DNA of 64,000 nucleotides from Planctomycetaceae bacterium (GCA_027487735.1 JAIYDA010000009.1:1-64000), one strand, 5' to 3'. Shown: positions 39,105 through 48,781, counted from the stretch's first letter. Numbers and translations are program-made. Notes: generated from the sequence alone by a model not told the origin.

Positions 39105-40328
39105 ATGGCCTGGCCTTTGCAGCGTTCCCGTTTGACCCTCTCTGCCGCCGCGACGGCGTGCCTTGCACTGCCTGCCCTCGCGCAGCCCGACACCTTCACT
39201 GAGGCTGGGCTCCTCTCGGCGCCGCTCGACCCGCCCAGCGTCGTGGCTGGAGTTGCCTTCAGCGTGTCAGGTCGGACCGGACCCGAGCAGCTCGCCGTCC
39301 GCTGGTATCGACTGCAGCTCATCGACGAGATCGTTGCACCTCGCTTCTTTCAGATCACCGCCACACCAACATCCGCGTTTGCAGCGCCCGCCAGCGTCTC
39401 CCTCGCGCTCTACAACGCGAGCGGTGAGCGCGTGGCGACCGACTTCGGCACCGCTGGAGTGAGCTCAGGGCTGTCGTTTGGCTCATCGCTTCCTGGTCCG
39501 CGCAGCGGCGAAGAGACGTTCGGTCGCGACGGAAACCTCGCGCCGGGGGAGTATTGGCTTGCGCTCGCGGCTGGCGGCACGACAAACGTGAGTGCTGGGG
39601 CGAACGACTGGAACGTCTCGACCAACACATCGCTGACGCTCGACCTCAACAACCCATTCACCGCGTATGTCTGCACCGTCTCGCTGTCACTGGGCAACAC
39701 CGACCCGCGCACCACGACCCCGCCGGCCAACGACGACTGCGCGAACGCACGACCGATCGAGACTGACGAGTTCTTCATCGGGACCATCGAGCTTGCAACC
39801 AACGATGGCAACGTCGAGTGCTTCCAGCCGTTGCCCACGACCGTTCTGCGCGACATCTGGTTTCGCTACACACCGCAGACCAACGGTCGTGCAACCGCTG
39901 AGTCGTTCGTGCAAGACGCATCCGTCGCCGTGCTTCCGCAGCTCGCTCGCTACAACTCCTGCGGACAGGCTGCGGTTCAGTGCGGAACGATCTTCGTTGG
40001 GTCCGATCTCGTCCCGGGCTATCGCCTCGAGTTCGATGTGATCGCAGGCGAGACCTACCTGATCGGGCTCAGCGGTGCGCAGGGGAGCACCGGACCTGTC
40101 AACCTGCGGGTGACGCTCGAGAGCGCAGCGGGCTGCGACTCCATCGACTTCAACGCAGACGGTCTCTTCCCCAGCGACCAGGACCTCATCGACTTCCTCG
40201 CCGTGCTCGCGGGTGGTGATTGCTCCACGGGCACGTGCAACGACATCGACTTCAACAACAACGGGCTCTTCCCTGAGGACGGCGACCTGATCGACTTCTT
40301 GGGCGCGCTCGCCGGTTCAGGCTGCTAA
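39105..40328 (+). CDS. Secreted protein with C-terminal tandem GC-type dockerin modules
   Basis: Signal peptide MAWPLQRSRLTLSAAATACLALPALAQ; NDDCANARPI...DIWFRYTPQTNG unit; C-terminus CDSIDFNADGLFPSDQDLIDFLAVLAGGDCSTGTCNDIDFNNNGLFPEDGDLIDFLGALAGSGC. Confidence 0.87.
   Translation: MAWPLQRSRLTLSAAATACLALPALAQPDTFTEAGLLSAPLDPPSVVAGVAFSVSGRTGPEQLAVRWYRLQLIDEIVAPRFFQITATPTSAFAAPASVSLALYNASGERVATDFGTAGVSSGLSFGSSLPGPRSGEETFGRDGNLAPGEYWLALAAGGTTNVSAGANDWNVSTNTSLTLDLNNPFTAYVCTVSLSLGNTDPRTTTPPANDDCANARPIETDEFFIGTIELATNDGNVECFQPLPTTVLRDIWFRYTPQTNGRATAESFVQDASVAVLPQLARYNSCGQAAVQCGTIFVGSDLVPGYRLEFDVIAGETYLIGLSGAQGSTGPVNLRVTLESAAGCDSIDFNADGLFPSDQDLIDFLAVLAGGDCSTGTCNDIDFNNNGLFPEDGDLIDFLGALAGSGC
40134..40328 (+). 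repeat. Tandem GC-type dockerin modules (x2)
   Basis: Same module as 21138-21335; tgcaacgacatcgacttcaacaac is identical at nucleotide level. Confidence 0.85.
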
Positions 40329-40375
40329 AGAACGACACACACGCACACTTCCAAACAGCTTCGTTGTCACCAAAG

Positions 40376-40411
40376 GACGCAAGCCCGGCAAACTCACGCC
40401 GGGCTTGCGTC
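40376..40411. terminator. Terminator hairpin between convergent genes
   Basis: gacgcaagcccggc N8 gccgggcttgcgtc: 14-bp perfect stem between the 40328 stop (+) and 40481 stop (-); no U-tract. Confidence 0.7.
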
Positions 40412-40480
40412 GTTCGCATGATGTTCTCACGAAGTCACACCGATTGCCTCGCGACGCGTAGGCCCCACCGGCCCCAACGA

Positions 40481-42226
40481 CTACATGCCCCGCGTCTTGC
40501 CATCGCCCACGGCAAGCTCATCCTCGCTGATCTCCCCCGCTGCAATGTCTCCCACGCGAGGCTTCAGCTCAGCGAGCGCGGAGCTTGAGGCTGCTGCGGC
40601 CCGGGCAACCAGCCGCTTCTCGCCGCTGCCCGCGTGCGCTGGGCGCTCGTGGGTCGCCGCGTTGCGACCATCTTCTGTCACCTTGTAGACCACGCCGATG
40701 GTGGTCTCCTTCTCACCCAGCAGCAGGCGATTGACGAGCTCAACGCCCTGCATGAGGCTGTGGTCGGTGTTTGCCACCTCATACTTCCACATGCCAAAGC
40801 GACCGCGCGAGTAGATGTCGCGTGCCTCCAGCCAGGGCATCACATCGCTCAGGATGTCGTCGCGCTCCACGCTGGGCGTGGGGTAGCTGTAGTCGGCGTA
40901 GTAGCACCAGCGGCTGACGATGTTCGCCCGCTCGCCCGGCTGCAACAGCCCGGCGTTCTCCAGGCCGCGGATGCAATCCTCGACGACCGCCTCGGGATGC
41001 TTGTTGAACTCGCCGGGCGTGCGCTTCGCGTCGCTCTCGCTCACCTCGCACAGCAGGCTGTAGTAGTTGTCCTTGTCGGGCGTCATGAAGGGCGAGTAGT
41101 TGCTCAGGTACGTCACGCGGTAGAACGGGCAGTTCTCTTCAGGAAAGTACATCCAGCTCTTCGTGTCTGGGGTTCCCGCCCCGGGCGCGCGGCTGCGCAG
41201 CCCGATGCCCACCATGTATCCACTGCTGTGCAGCAAGCCCTGCGCACGCTCGGCAACAAACGCCAGACTTGTGTCACCTCGCGCCGATGCCTGCGCTTTC
41301 GATCCTTCGCCCTCCCGCAGCACCTTGCCCGTCAGCACGTCCACAGGCATGGTGCTGATGAGAATGTCGTACGTGTCCGTCGTGCCATCGGCGAAGCGGA
41401 TGAGCTTGGCATCGACGTCGATGCTCGCGACGCGCTTGTTGAGCTTGATGTGGCTCTGCGGGCCCTCCACGTCGCTCGCGGGGTCTTCGTCCTTGCCGCG
41501 AATCATGCCCAGCGCAGGCCCAAACCTGCGATAGAACTCGCCCGTGCCCCCCCGCAGCGGGAACTTGAACTGGTTGTTGGGCCCCCAGCCAAAGTCGTCG
41601 CTCCCAAGCAGCACGTTCTTCAGCGCCCGCTCAACGTCGATGACCGCGACGCGCTCGCCAATCCAGTGCTTGTTCATCCGCTCGGGCGGATAGGCCCACA
41701 CCTTGAAGTTGTACGGACGCATGAAATACTTGGCAATCCCCTCGCCAAACACCGCGTCGATGAACTCGCCGAAGTTCGTCGCGGCTTGCGGGCTGGGCAC
41801 CCTGCCCTTGCCGTTCTGCGCCTTCACCAGCCCCGCGATGCACTCAAATGCCGCCTGCTTGGGCAGGTAGCGCACGTTGTTCTGAAAGGGATAGGGCACC
41901 CACGTGTCGAACATCCGCACCCAGCTCTCGCGGTTGTTGAGCGTGAACTCCTTGCCCATCAGCTTTTCGAAGCACTGGTCGTAATAGGTGTAGTGGCTGA
42001 ACATCACGTGCCCGCCGATGTCCCACGTGAAGCCCTGCGGATCGACAAAGCTGTGGCTCAGCCCGCCGATGTAGGCGTTGCGCTCATAGAGCACGAAGTT
42101 GGTGTATCCAAGCTCCTTCAGGCGATAGCCCGCGCCGAGCCCCGTGGGCCCCGTGCCCAGGATGACGATGCGGGGGGACTGGGCCCGAACGCGGGGAGCC
42201 TGATGCTTCACAACGGGTTGCTGCAT
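40481..42226 (-). CDS. FAD-dependent oxidoreductase (amine oxidase / UDP-galactopyranose mutase-like)
   Basis: RIVILGTGPTGLGAGYRLKELGYTNFVLYERNAYIGGLSHSFVDPQGFTWDIGGHVMFSHYTYYD; DILISTMPVDVL; RFGMWKYEVANTDHSLMQG. Confidence 0.82.
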   Translation of the reverse strand: MQQPVVKHQAPRVRAQSPRIVILGTGPTGLGAGYRLKELGYTNFVLYERNAYIGGLSHSFVDPQGFTWDIGGHVMFSHYTYYDQCFEKLMGKEFTLNNRESWVRMFDTWVPYPFQNNVRYLPKQAAFECIAGLVKAQNGKGRVPSPQAATNFGEFIDAVFGEGIAKYFMRPYNFKVWAYPPERMNKHWIGERVAVIDVERALKNVLLGSDDFGWGPNNQFKFPLRGGTGEFYRRFGPALGMIRGKDEDPASDVEGPQSHIKLNKRVASIDVDAKLIRFADGTTDTYDILISTMPVDVLTGKVLREGEGSKAQASARGDTSLAFVAERAQGLLHSSGYMVGIGLRSRAPGAGTPDTKSWMYFPEENCPFYRVTYLSNYSPFMTPDKDNYYSLLCEVSESDAKRTPGEFNKHPEAVVEDCIRGLENAGLLQPGERANIVSRWCYYADYSYPTPSVERDDILSDVMPWLEARDIYSRGRFGMWKYEVANTDHSLMQGVELVNRLLLGEKETTIGVVYKVTEDGRNAATHERPAHAGSGEKRLVARAAAASSSALAELKPRVGDIAAGEISEDELAVGDGKTRGM

Positions 42227-42398
42227 GGAGTTGGTCTCAACTGCGCAAAGAAAACATGAGCGCCTCGCTCAAGGCGCGTTGGAACTCCTCCCTCACAAGG
42301 GAGCATACGCCCACGCACGCGAGGATTCCGGCGGAGTCGGTCCTCATGTGTTCGTTTTTGCAGTTGAGACAGATATGTCCTAAGCCATTGCACAGAAA

Positions 42399-42419
42399 TG
42401 CGTTGCTACATGTAACGCA
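42399..42419. promoter_or_regulatory. Candidate operator palindrome in the divergent regulator/oxidoreductase intergenic region
   Basis: TGCGTT-GCTACATGT-AACGCA, containing the 8-bp palindrome TACATGTA. Confidence 0.35.
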
Positions 42420-42630
42420 AATGCGGGTATCCTAGGGTGCCTTTCCCCTGTTTTTGAATCGGAAACCCGAGCTTGCCGCTAAACTACGTTATCCGAGTTG
42501 CCGTACCGCTTGGCACGCCCTTGATGCGTTTACGCGGTTTGTGTTGGCCGCTCATTCATGTAAACATTTCCAGAGAACGGTGCCGATATCGCATCGCAAG
42601 TCTTGCTCGCTTTTGTCCGAGGAGTCGCCC

Positions 42631-43440
42631 TTGATCACGCTGCCTGAACGCCCCGCCCAAACCCCCGCCGCGATGCGCGCTGTCGAGGATGCAGTCCGCA
42701 TCACCTCGCGACTGCTCTCGCTGCCCGGGGTGGCAAGCCCCGACTGGTGCGACCGTGCGGCAGACCTCGTGATGCGGGAGACGGGTGCGGGCGCGGCAGG
42801 CATCGCCATCGTGCGTGCCATGCCCAATGGACTGATCGAGAAGCCCGCCGCGGCTGGGTTCGCAGGCCGCAGCGAACTCTGCGCCGCGATGCCGACCGTG
42901 CTGGAGTCGATGCGACGGACACCGTTCAGCCAGCCAGCCGCGACGGGCACGCGCATCGCACCGGTGCTCGCCACTGGCGCGACGCTTGCAACCCAGCCTT
43001 TCTCCGCCCTGGGAAGCCTTTGCTCGTGGATCGCAACCGCCGCAGCCCACGCCGACCCCGACAGCGCAGGCCTTCGCAACGTGCTGGTACTGCTCGCCCA
43101 CGGCGTCCACGACTCAGCTGCGGTGCAAGCAGCCGACGCGCTTCCCCGGGCCCAGGCGGCTGCAAGCGCGATCGCCACGATCGTGCGCGGGTTTGGCTCG
43201 CCCGAGATCACGTGGATCACGCCGCGCGAGCAGGAGGTGCTGGAACTGCTGGTGCTGGGCTACTCGGTGCGCGAGATCGGCGAAAAGCTCGCACGCAGCC
43301 CGCACACGATTCACGACTACGTCAAGAGCATGCACCGCAAGCTCTCTGCCGCCAATCGAGGCGCACTGGTCGCGCGAGCGCTGGGGCACCACCGCTTCAG
43401 CCTCGTTGAGTTGAAGCCCACCGAGCCAGCGGTTCGCTGA
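42631..43440 (+). CDS. LuxR/GerE-type HTH transcriptional regulator (start codon uncertain)
   Basis: ITPREQEVLELLVLGYSVREIGEKLARSPHTIHDYVKSMHRKLSAANRGALVARAL; N-terminal sensor-like region not assigned. ORF extends upstream to 42454. Confidence 0.85.
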   Translation: MITLPERPAQTPAAMRAVEDAVRITSRLLSLPGVASPDWCDRAADLVMRETGAGAAGIAIVRAMPNGLIEKPAAAGFAGRSELCAAMPTVLESMRRTPFSQPAATGTRIAPVLATGATLATQPFSALGSLCSWIATAAAHADPDSAGLRNVLVLLAHGVHDSAAVQAADALPRAQAAASAIATIVRGFGSPEITWITPREQEVLELLVLGYSVREIGEKLARSPHTIHDYVKSMHRKLSAANRGALVARALGHHRFSLVELKPTEPAVR

Positions 43441-43503
43441 GTGTGCGGACGGCTGATTGCCGAGTTCACCATCAGGGTGGGGCAGGCGAACACACCCCCA
43501 CTC

Positions 43504-44229
43504 CTAGTTCCAGCTCATCCCCTTGGGCCATCGCTCCGGTCGCTGTGCCTCGGCCCCGCGCACGAGGCGTGCCAGCTGGTGCAGCTCACGCATCAGGGTC
43601 ATGATGCGAATCCCAACGTCCGCCTGCGCCAGCAGCTCATACCGCACGCTGTCCTCGCGCGCCAGCACGCTCGCGACAAGCTCAAGCACCGCCGCCGTCG
43701 AAACATCCTCGTTGCGAACATACTCCAGCAGCGGCTCGGCAGCCACGAGGCGCCGCAGCGCGCCGGTGCTGAGCATCTTCCCAAGCTCGGCCCGCGCAAA
43801 CTGCATGCGGGCAGCACGCGGGTGGGCCGGGTTGTTCATCAGCTCGGGGTCTTCGATCGGCTCCAACATCGCACTGCGATAGAGCTTGCCCCCCTCCACC
43901 GCCGTCTCGTTGATGATTCTCGCACGGCACACACCCTGCACAAGCAGATTGAACCGCCCGTCGGGCAGCGACTCATGCCGCACGATCGTGCTCAGGCACG
44001 TGGCGCGACGCAGCGGACGCACACCGGCTTCATCCCGCTCCGCCGCATCGTCGTACACAGCCATCGCGATCAGCCCGCTCGCATCGAGCGCGTCGCTGGT
44101 CATCTGGCGATAGCGCGGCTCAAAGATGTGCAGCGGCACCACCTGATGCGGAAACAGCACCACCCCATCGAGCGGGAAGAGCGCGATGGGCTTGCCGAAG
44201 TTCACGTGCACCGCAGATTCATCGGGCAT
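43504..44229 (-). CDS. LON peptidase N-terminal (substrate-binding) domain protein
   Basis: IALFPLDGVVLFPHQVVPLHIFEPRYRQMTSDALDASGLIAMAVYDD, no ATPase or protease domains. Confidence 0.88.
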   Translation of the reverse strand: MPDESAVHVNFGKPIALFPLDGVVLFPHQVVPLHIFEPRYRQMTSDALDASGLIAMAVYDDAAERDEAGVRPLRRATCLSTIVRHESLPDGRFNLLVQGVCRARIINETAVEGGKLYRSAMLEPIEDPELMNNPAHPRAARMQFARAELGKMLSTGALRRLVAAEPLLEYVRNEDVSTAAVLELVASVLAREDSVRYELLAQADVGIRIMTLMRELHQLARLVRGAEAQRPERWPKGMSWN

Positions 44230-44235
44230 ATGCAA

Positions 44236-45231
44236 CTATATTCGACGCCTGGGCCTGCCTAGAGGCACAATCGCGTTCGGCGCGGGCTCGCCCCGCAGCA
44301 CCGCCGCGATGCTGGCAGCGACCATCGCCGTCTGCCGCTCGCGGCTCTCCTTCGCCGCCGACCCGATGTGGGGCGAAAGCACGACACGACGCGAACGCCG
44401 CAGCAGCGGATGCACCCGCGGCTCGTGCTCAAACACATCGAGCCCTGCCCCGCCCAGCTTGCCCGCCCGCAGCGCGCGCGCGAGCGCCGCCTCATCGATC
44501 ACGGGCCCGCGCGCCGTGTTGATGAGAATCGCATCCTGCTTCATTGCTCCGATCGCACTTGCATTGATCAGGTGCTTGGTCGCTGGCGTCAGCGGCGTAT
44601 GCACGCTCACGATGTCTGCCAGCGCCAGCCCGCGCAAGAGGGGCACCTTGCTTGCGCGAAATGGCGCGTTCTCAAACTCCGGGTGTCGCGAGCGCGCGAC
44701 ATAGAGCACGCGCATGCCCCACGCAAGGCTGCGCATCGCCACCCCGTGCCCGATGCGACCAGCACCCACGATGAGCAACGTCTTGCCGGCAAGATCCATG
44801 CCCAGAAAGTCCTGCATCGAGAGCTGCCCCGCACGCGGGTAGCGATCGCTCCGGGCGTAAGCATCCGCCTCGACCACGCGCCGCGCCACGGCAAGCAGCA
44901 GAGCCCATGCCATGTCCGCCGTGCTCTGCGTCACAACATCGGGCGTAACCGACACCTGCACGCCGCGCCGCGCGCACGCAGCGAGATCGATCGTGTCGTG
45001 CCCCTGCGCATAGTGCGCCACGACCTTCAGGCTGGGCCCAGCCGCGTCGAGAAACTCGTTGTCCACGACGTCGGTAAACATCGTGGCGATGGCCGTCGCG
45101 CCGCGAATACCCAGCAGCACTCGTTCACGCGTGGGCAACCCCTTTCCCAGCACGCGCACCCTCGCTCCGGGCACATGGAATGCCCCGGGAACCGCCCGCG
45201 TGACCACCACCAGAGGAGTGCTGCTTTGCAT
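44236..45231 (-). CDS. D-isomer-specific 2-hydroxyacid dehydrogenase
   Basis: GKTLLIVGAGRIGHGVAMRSLAWGMRVLYV, VSVHTPLTPATKHLINASAIGAMKQDAILINTARGPVIDEAALARAL, LDVFEHEP, VLSPHIGSA. Confidence 0.94.
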   Translation of the reverse strand: MQSSTPLVVVTRAVPGAFHVPGARVRVLGKGLPTRERVLLGIRGATAIATMFTDVVDNEFLDAAGPSLKVVAHYAQGHDTIDLAACARRGVQVSVTPDVVTQSTADMAWALLLAVARRVVEADAYARSDRYPRAGQLSMQDFLGMDLAGKTLLIVGAGRIGHGVAMRSLAWGMRVLYVARSRHPEFENAPFRASKVPLLRGLALADIVSVHTPLTPATKHLINASAIGAMKQDAILINTARGPVIDEAALARALRAGKLGGAGLDVFEHEPRVHPLLRRSRRVVLSPHIGSAAKESRERQTAMVAASIAAVLRGEPAPNAIVPLGRPRRRI

Positions 45232-45254
45232 CGCGCCAGCGTATGAACCAGCAA

Positions 45255-46460
45255 CTACTCGCTCACGGGAGTGATCGAGCTGGTGTCGAGCCGCCAGGCG
45301 GTGACTTCCTGAAACCCTTCGACGAGGGCAGGCTCAGGCATGGACGTCGCCGTCACCCACCCCACACCACCGAGGTTGCCATCGATGATGAGCGTACCCG
45401 CAATCACCATGCTGTTCATCGTGACGTTGCCCGAGACATAGGCGATGCCGCGGACGCCCGCGGGATAGGAGTCATCGCTATCACTATCCGTGCTGCCAAG
45501 ATATGGAGCATTGACCGGGTTGAGGTTCTTACTCGCCGACGATTCGCCTACGTCGGCAGATCCGAAAGACATAGTGATATCGCCGCGCACGAGGAGTGCT
45601 GGTTGCCCTGGCAATGCCTCGAAGGAGACATCTTCGATCGTGCTGCCCGATGCGAGATTGATCAGAATGAGCGTGCCGAGGACGCGACTTCGCCGAATCT
45701 CGAACCGCTTGTTCTCGCAGTCGATGACGTAGATGCCACGGGGGTTGCCAGCGCCGAAAGGGTTAAGCGTCGGGGCGAACACTTCTTTTTCGACTTTGCG
45801 TCCGGGGATGTTGTCGATGTCGATGAGCGTGCCCTTGCCCGCCCAGAGCGCAACCACCTCGGGCCCTGGCACGAGCAAGCCATTCATGCCCGAGATTGCG
45901 AACTGGCTCGCAGGCGCGTGCACAACGTCGGCGGGGTGATAGGACGTCGAGTTGTACTCGGTTCCGGCGATTGACCGCAGCACGAGCAGTGTCCGCGTGC
46001 CCGTCACCACGAGCGCATGCTCCAGTGCGGGCAGAGGTCGCACGTCGGGGATGAAGTCTGCTCGGATGCGCTTGCTCGCGGGGCCGTCGTAGCCGCTCGC
46101 GATGAGGCGTACGCGCGAGGACGTTCCTGCTATCAAGTCGGCATCGTCGGGGTCGACGAGTTGCACCATGGGTCTGCCCGCGAGGGCGGGGTCGTCGATC
46201 GTGAGCGAGGTGCCATCTCGCCATGTGAAGCCGTTCGGGTCGGCTTGCAGCAGGAAGGTCCCCATCTCGAAAGCCCGCTGCATGCTGGCCTGGGCCCGGC
46301 CGCCCTCGTTGGCGATGTGGGCCGTGCGAAGGCGGGCGCGATTGACACCAATGGCGCCGACCGCGAGCATGGTGATGATCGCGACGCACGCGAGCACGAA
46401 CACCATGACGAACGCGGGACGCGAAGCTGCGCGAGAGCATGCTGTTTGGTACGCGCTCAT
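45255..46460 (-). CDS. PilX-like pilus accessory protein with N-terminal TM helix
   Basis: SRPAFVMVFVLACVAIITMLAVGAIGVNRARLRTAHIANEGGRAQASMQRAFE; last gene of the pilin block. Confidence 0.6.
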   Translation of the reverse strand: MSAYQTACSRAASRPAFVMVFVLACVAIITMLAVGAIGVNRARLRTAHIANEGGRAQASMQRAFEMGTFLLQADPNGFTWRDGTSLTIDDPALAGRPMVQLVDPDDADLIAGTSSRVRLIASGYDGPASKRIRADFIPDVRPLPALEHALVVTGTRTLLVLRSIAGTEYNSTSYHPADVVHAPASQFAISGMNGLLVPGPEVVALWAGKGTLIDIDNIPGRKVEKEVFAPTLNPFGAGNPRGIYVIDCENKRFEIRRSRVLGTLILINLASGSTIEDVSFEALPGQPALLVRGDITMSFGSADVGESSASKNLNPVNAPYLGSTDSDSDDSYPAGVRGIAYVSGNVTMNSMVIAGTLIIDGNLGGVGWVTATSMPEPALVEGFQEVTAWRLDTSSITPVSE

Positions 46461-46990
46461 GGATCGCTCCTGCGCAGTGCGATGTCCATCGCCCGCGTGC
46501 GCCGGGCGGAAAGACTGGCCAGCACCTTGCCACCCAAGGACACCTCCACGACGACCTCCTTGATGCCCGAGTCGGTCGCCGATGCCGTCGCCAGCAGGTG
46601 CGGACGCACCCATCGCACCGTCACGCTGCGCGTGTATCGACCCGGCACGGTCAGGGCCTTGCCGTTGCGACCGCGGACGACCGTCTCGCTGAACCCGTGG
46701 TAGTCATCGACATCGTCGAGCGACTCTCGAAGCGTGGCACGAGTCTCGCTGGCCTCCATACCAAACAGCGGCGGCTGGTTCGGGTCGGCATAGGGCAACG
46801 CGCAGACCTCATCGAGCAACGCTTGCCCAAGCTGGCGCGCGATGGTCTGATCCAGACCTGCCTGGCGACTGCGGGCGCTGGCAGCGGCCGCCTGAAGGCC
46901 AGCTCCGACGGCGATGGCGACCACCAGCACCGCGAGCGTTGCTTCGACAAGCGCAAGGCCCCGTCTTGCTCTTGTGCGTGTGCGCATCAT
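46457..46990 (-). CDS. PilV/GspI-like minor pilin
   Basis: RRGLALVEATLAVLVVAIAVGAGLQAAAASARSRQ type III signal-like helix. Confidence 0.7.
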   Translation of the reverse strand: MMRTRTRARRGLALVEATLAVLVVAIAVGAGLQAAAASARSRQAGLDQTIARQLGQALLDEVCALPYADPNQPPLFGMEASETRATLRESLDDVDDYHGFSETVVRGRNGKALTVPGRYTRSVTVRWVRPHLLATASATDSGIKEVVVEVSLGGKVLASLSARRTRAMDIALRRSDP

Positions 46991-48048
46991 GGGGCCTCCG
47001 GGGCAGTGCGCACCACCATGGGCACCTGCATGGTCATGCCCGAGGCATCACGCACGAGCAGATCGATGGCGTCGATCGCCGTGATCGTCGTCGTCGATGC
47101 GACGGGCACTTGAAACTGCACCCACACGGTCATCGCAGGGGCTTTATCTTCATCCACCTGCCATGCGCCGCTGCCCGAGCGCTTGACAAAGTCTGAGTGG
47201 AATGTTGGGCCGGGCTGGCGCGATGGAATCTCGACGCCGTTCGCGGTCGTCGACGTCGAGAAGATCACCGCAGCCCGCTGCGTCGGAAGCAGCGACGCCA
47301 TGGTGGTGAACGTGAACGTCTGCTGCGTTGCTGTGAGGTTGCTGAGCGAGTTCAGCGTCTGTGTGACCGATTGCAACGCTGTGCCGGTGGGCAAACCAGC
47401 GGCAGTCAGGCCCTGTACCGACGCCGTGACGACCGGCACGTTGTTGAGCCGACGCATGAAGCACTCGACACGGGCGATTCGCCATGCGGTGGCATCGGTT
47501 GGCACCGTGGGCGTCACGATCAGGCCGACCAGCTCTGTCTGGTGGCAGTTGTCGCCCGAGCTTGAGACCATGGGCACCGACACGAGCCGCGAGGGGGTCG
47601 TCCACTGCAACGCCGGTGCCGAGGGGTGAGACTGCGTGCTGGTGCGTGTCTCGAAGGCGAACCCGACGATGCCTGTCGCAAGCGGAATCGCCCCGCCTCC
47701 GTTGACGCTGAGCAGCACGGTTTGCTCCTCATCGTCGTAGGAATAGGTCAGGGTTTCGGGCTTGGTGTCGCCATTACGGTCGCCCACCACCAGGCTCAGC
47801 TCGTTGTTCTGCACCTCGAGAATCCCGGTCGCCAGCTCGACATCCAGCCGCACGCGATCGACTAGGCTTGCAAGTTCCAAAGCTCGCTCGGTCGCGTCGC
47901 CCCCTTGCGGCACGGCTTTGCCGAGGATGCGCATGACAGACGTCAGGCTGAGCAGCAGGATGCTGGTGACGGCGAGCGTCAGCACCATCTCTACCAGCGT
48001 GAACGCCTGGGAACGCCCGCGGAACTGTGCTCGCTGCTGCGGCATCAC
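46987..48048 (-). CDS. PilW/GspJ-like minor pilin
   Basis: SQAFTLVEMVLTLAVTSILLLSLTSVMRILGKAV: canonical prepilin cleavage/methylation motif. Confidence 0.8.
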   Translation of the reverse strand: MMPQQRAQFRGRSQAFTLVEMVLTLAVTSILLLSLTSVMRILGKAVPQGGDATERALELASLVDRVRLDVELATGILEVQNNELSLVVGDRNGDTKPETLTYSYDDEEQTVLLSVNGGGAIPLATGIVGFAFETRTSTQSHPSAPALQWTTPSRLVSVPMVSSSGDNCHQTELVGLIVTPTVPTDATAWRIARVECFMRRLNNVPVVTASVQGLTAAGLPTGTALQSVTQTLNSLSNLTATQQTFTFTTMASLLPTQRAAVIFSTSTTANGVEIPSRQPGPTFHSDFVKRSGSGAWQVDEDKAPAMTVWVQFQVPVASTTTITAIDAIDLLVRDASGMTMQVPMVVRTAPEAP

Positions 48049-48082
48049 GGTCTTTTCTTTGCTGTGGCTCGGTCAACTTCGC

Positions 48083-48781
48083 CTAGTGCACGTGCACGAC
48101 AACGCCCGACTTGCCCAGCTCGGTCTCGACGTCGGCTGCGAGCACGTCCAGCGTCAACAGCCTGTTTGGGTCGGCATTCTTCGGCACAACGAGCTTGTCG
48201 ACCGCTTGCACGATGGGCGTCGCGCTGCTGTGCTCAAACGACGTGTCCAGGCCGTTCTCGGGACAGACGTAGCGTGCAAGCCCTGTGACGCTATCAAGGT
48301 CCACTCGCGCGAGCTGGTTGCCACTGCCAATCACCACCGACCCGCCGATGCAGCCCGAACCGCTGGTACCAAAGCAGATGCCAGCCTGGTCGCTCCCGCC
48401 AAACTCCACGGCGACGAACTGAGCACCTCGCAGCGGAACCTTGCGCAGCGTCGCGCCGGAGGCGTCACGCTCAACCAGCAAGTACCCGTCGCTTGCAAAG
48501 CGAATCTGCTGCACGCTGCCCAGCGCCACCGCCCGCTCGCGCTGCTGCTTCATGCTTGCCGAGAGCTGGCTGATGGACGCGAACGTCTGGTTGCTCGCGC
48601 TCTGGGAAGTGAGGCGAGGGATCGCAACCGCGCCCGCAACGCCCACGATCACCATCACGATCACCAGCTCGATGAGCGAGAAGCCCGCCCGAGCGACGCG
48701 CAACGCCCCGCAGGCGAGAACCTGCGGGGCGAGCGTGGCGTTGGAGATCATGTGACGCATGGCCAGCAGTCCGCCCATCAA
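48083..48781 (-). CDS. GspH/FimT-like pseudopilin
   Basis: RAGFSLIELVIVMVIVGVAGAVAIPRLTSQSASNQTFASISQLSASMKQQRERAVALGS. Confidence 0.82.
   Translation of the reverse strand: MMGGLLAMRHMISNATLAPQVLACGALRVARAGFSLIELVIVMVIVGVAGAVAIPRLTSQSASNQTFASISQLSASMKQQRERAVALGSVQQIRFASDGYLLVERDASGATLRKVPLRGAQFVAVEFGGSDQAGICFGTSGSGCIGGSVVIGSGNQLARVDLDSVTGLARYVCPENGLDTSFEHSSATPIVQAVDKLVVPKNADPNRLLTLDVLAADVETELGKSGVVVHVH

Noticed and set aside
40634-42259. 541-aa plus-strand ORF opposite the FAD oxidoreductase
   Set aside because: Shadow ORF; minus strand has a clear dinucleotide-binding motif.
42510-42530. Possible sigma-54 promoter (ttggcacgcccttgatgc)
   Set aside because: TGGCACG fits, but the spacing to a -12 GC is wrong and no TTGC box follows.
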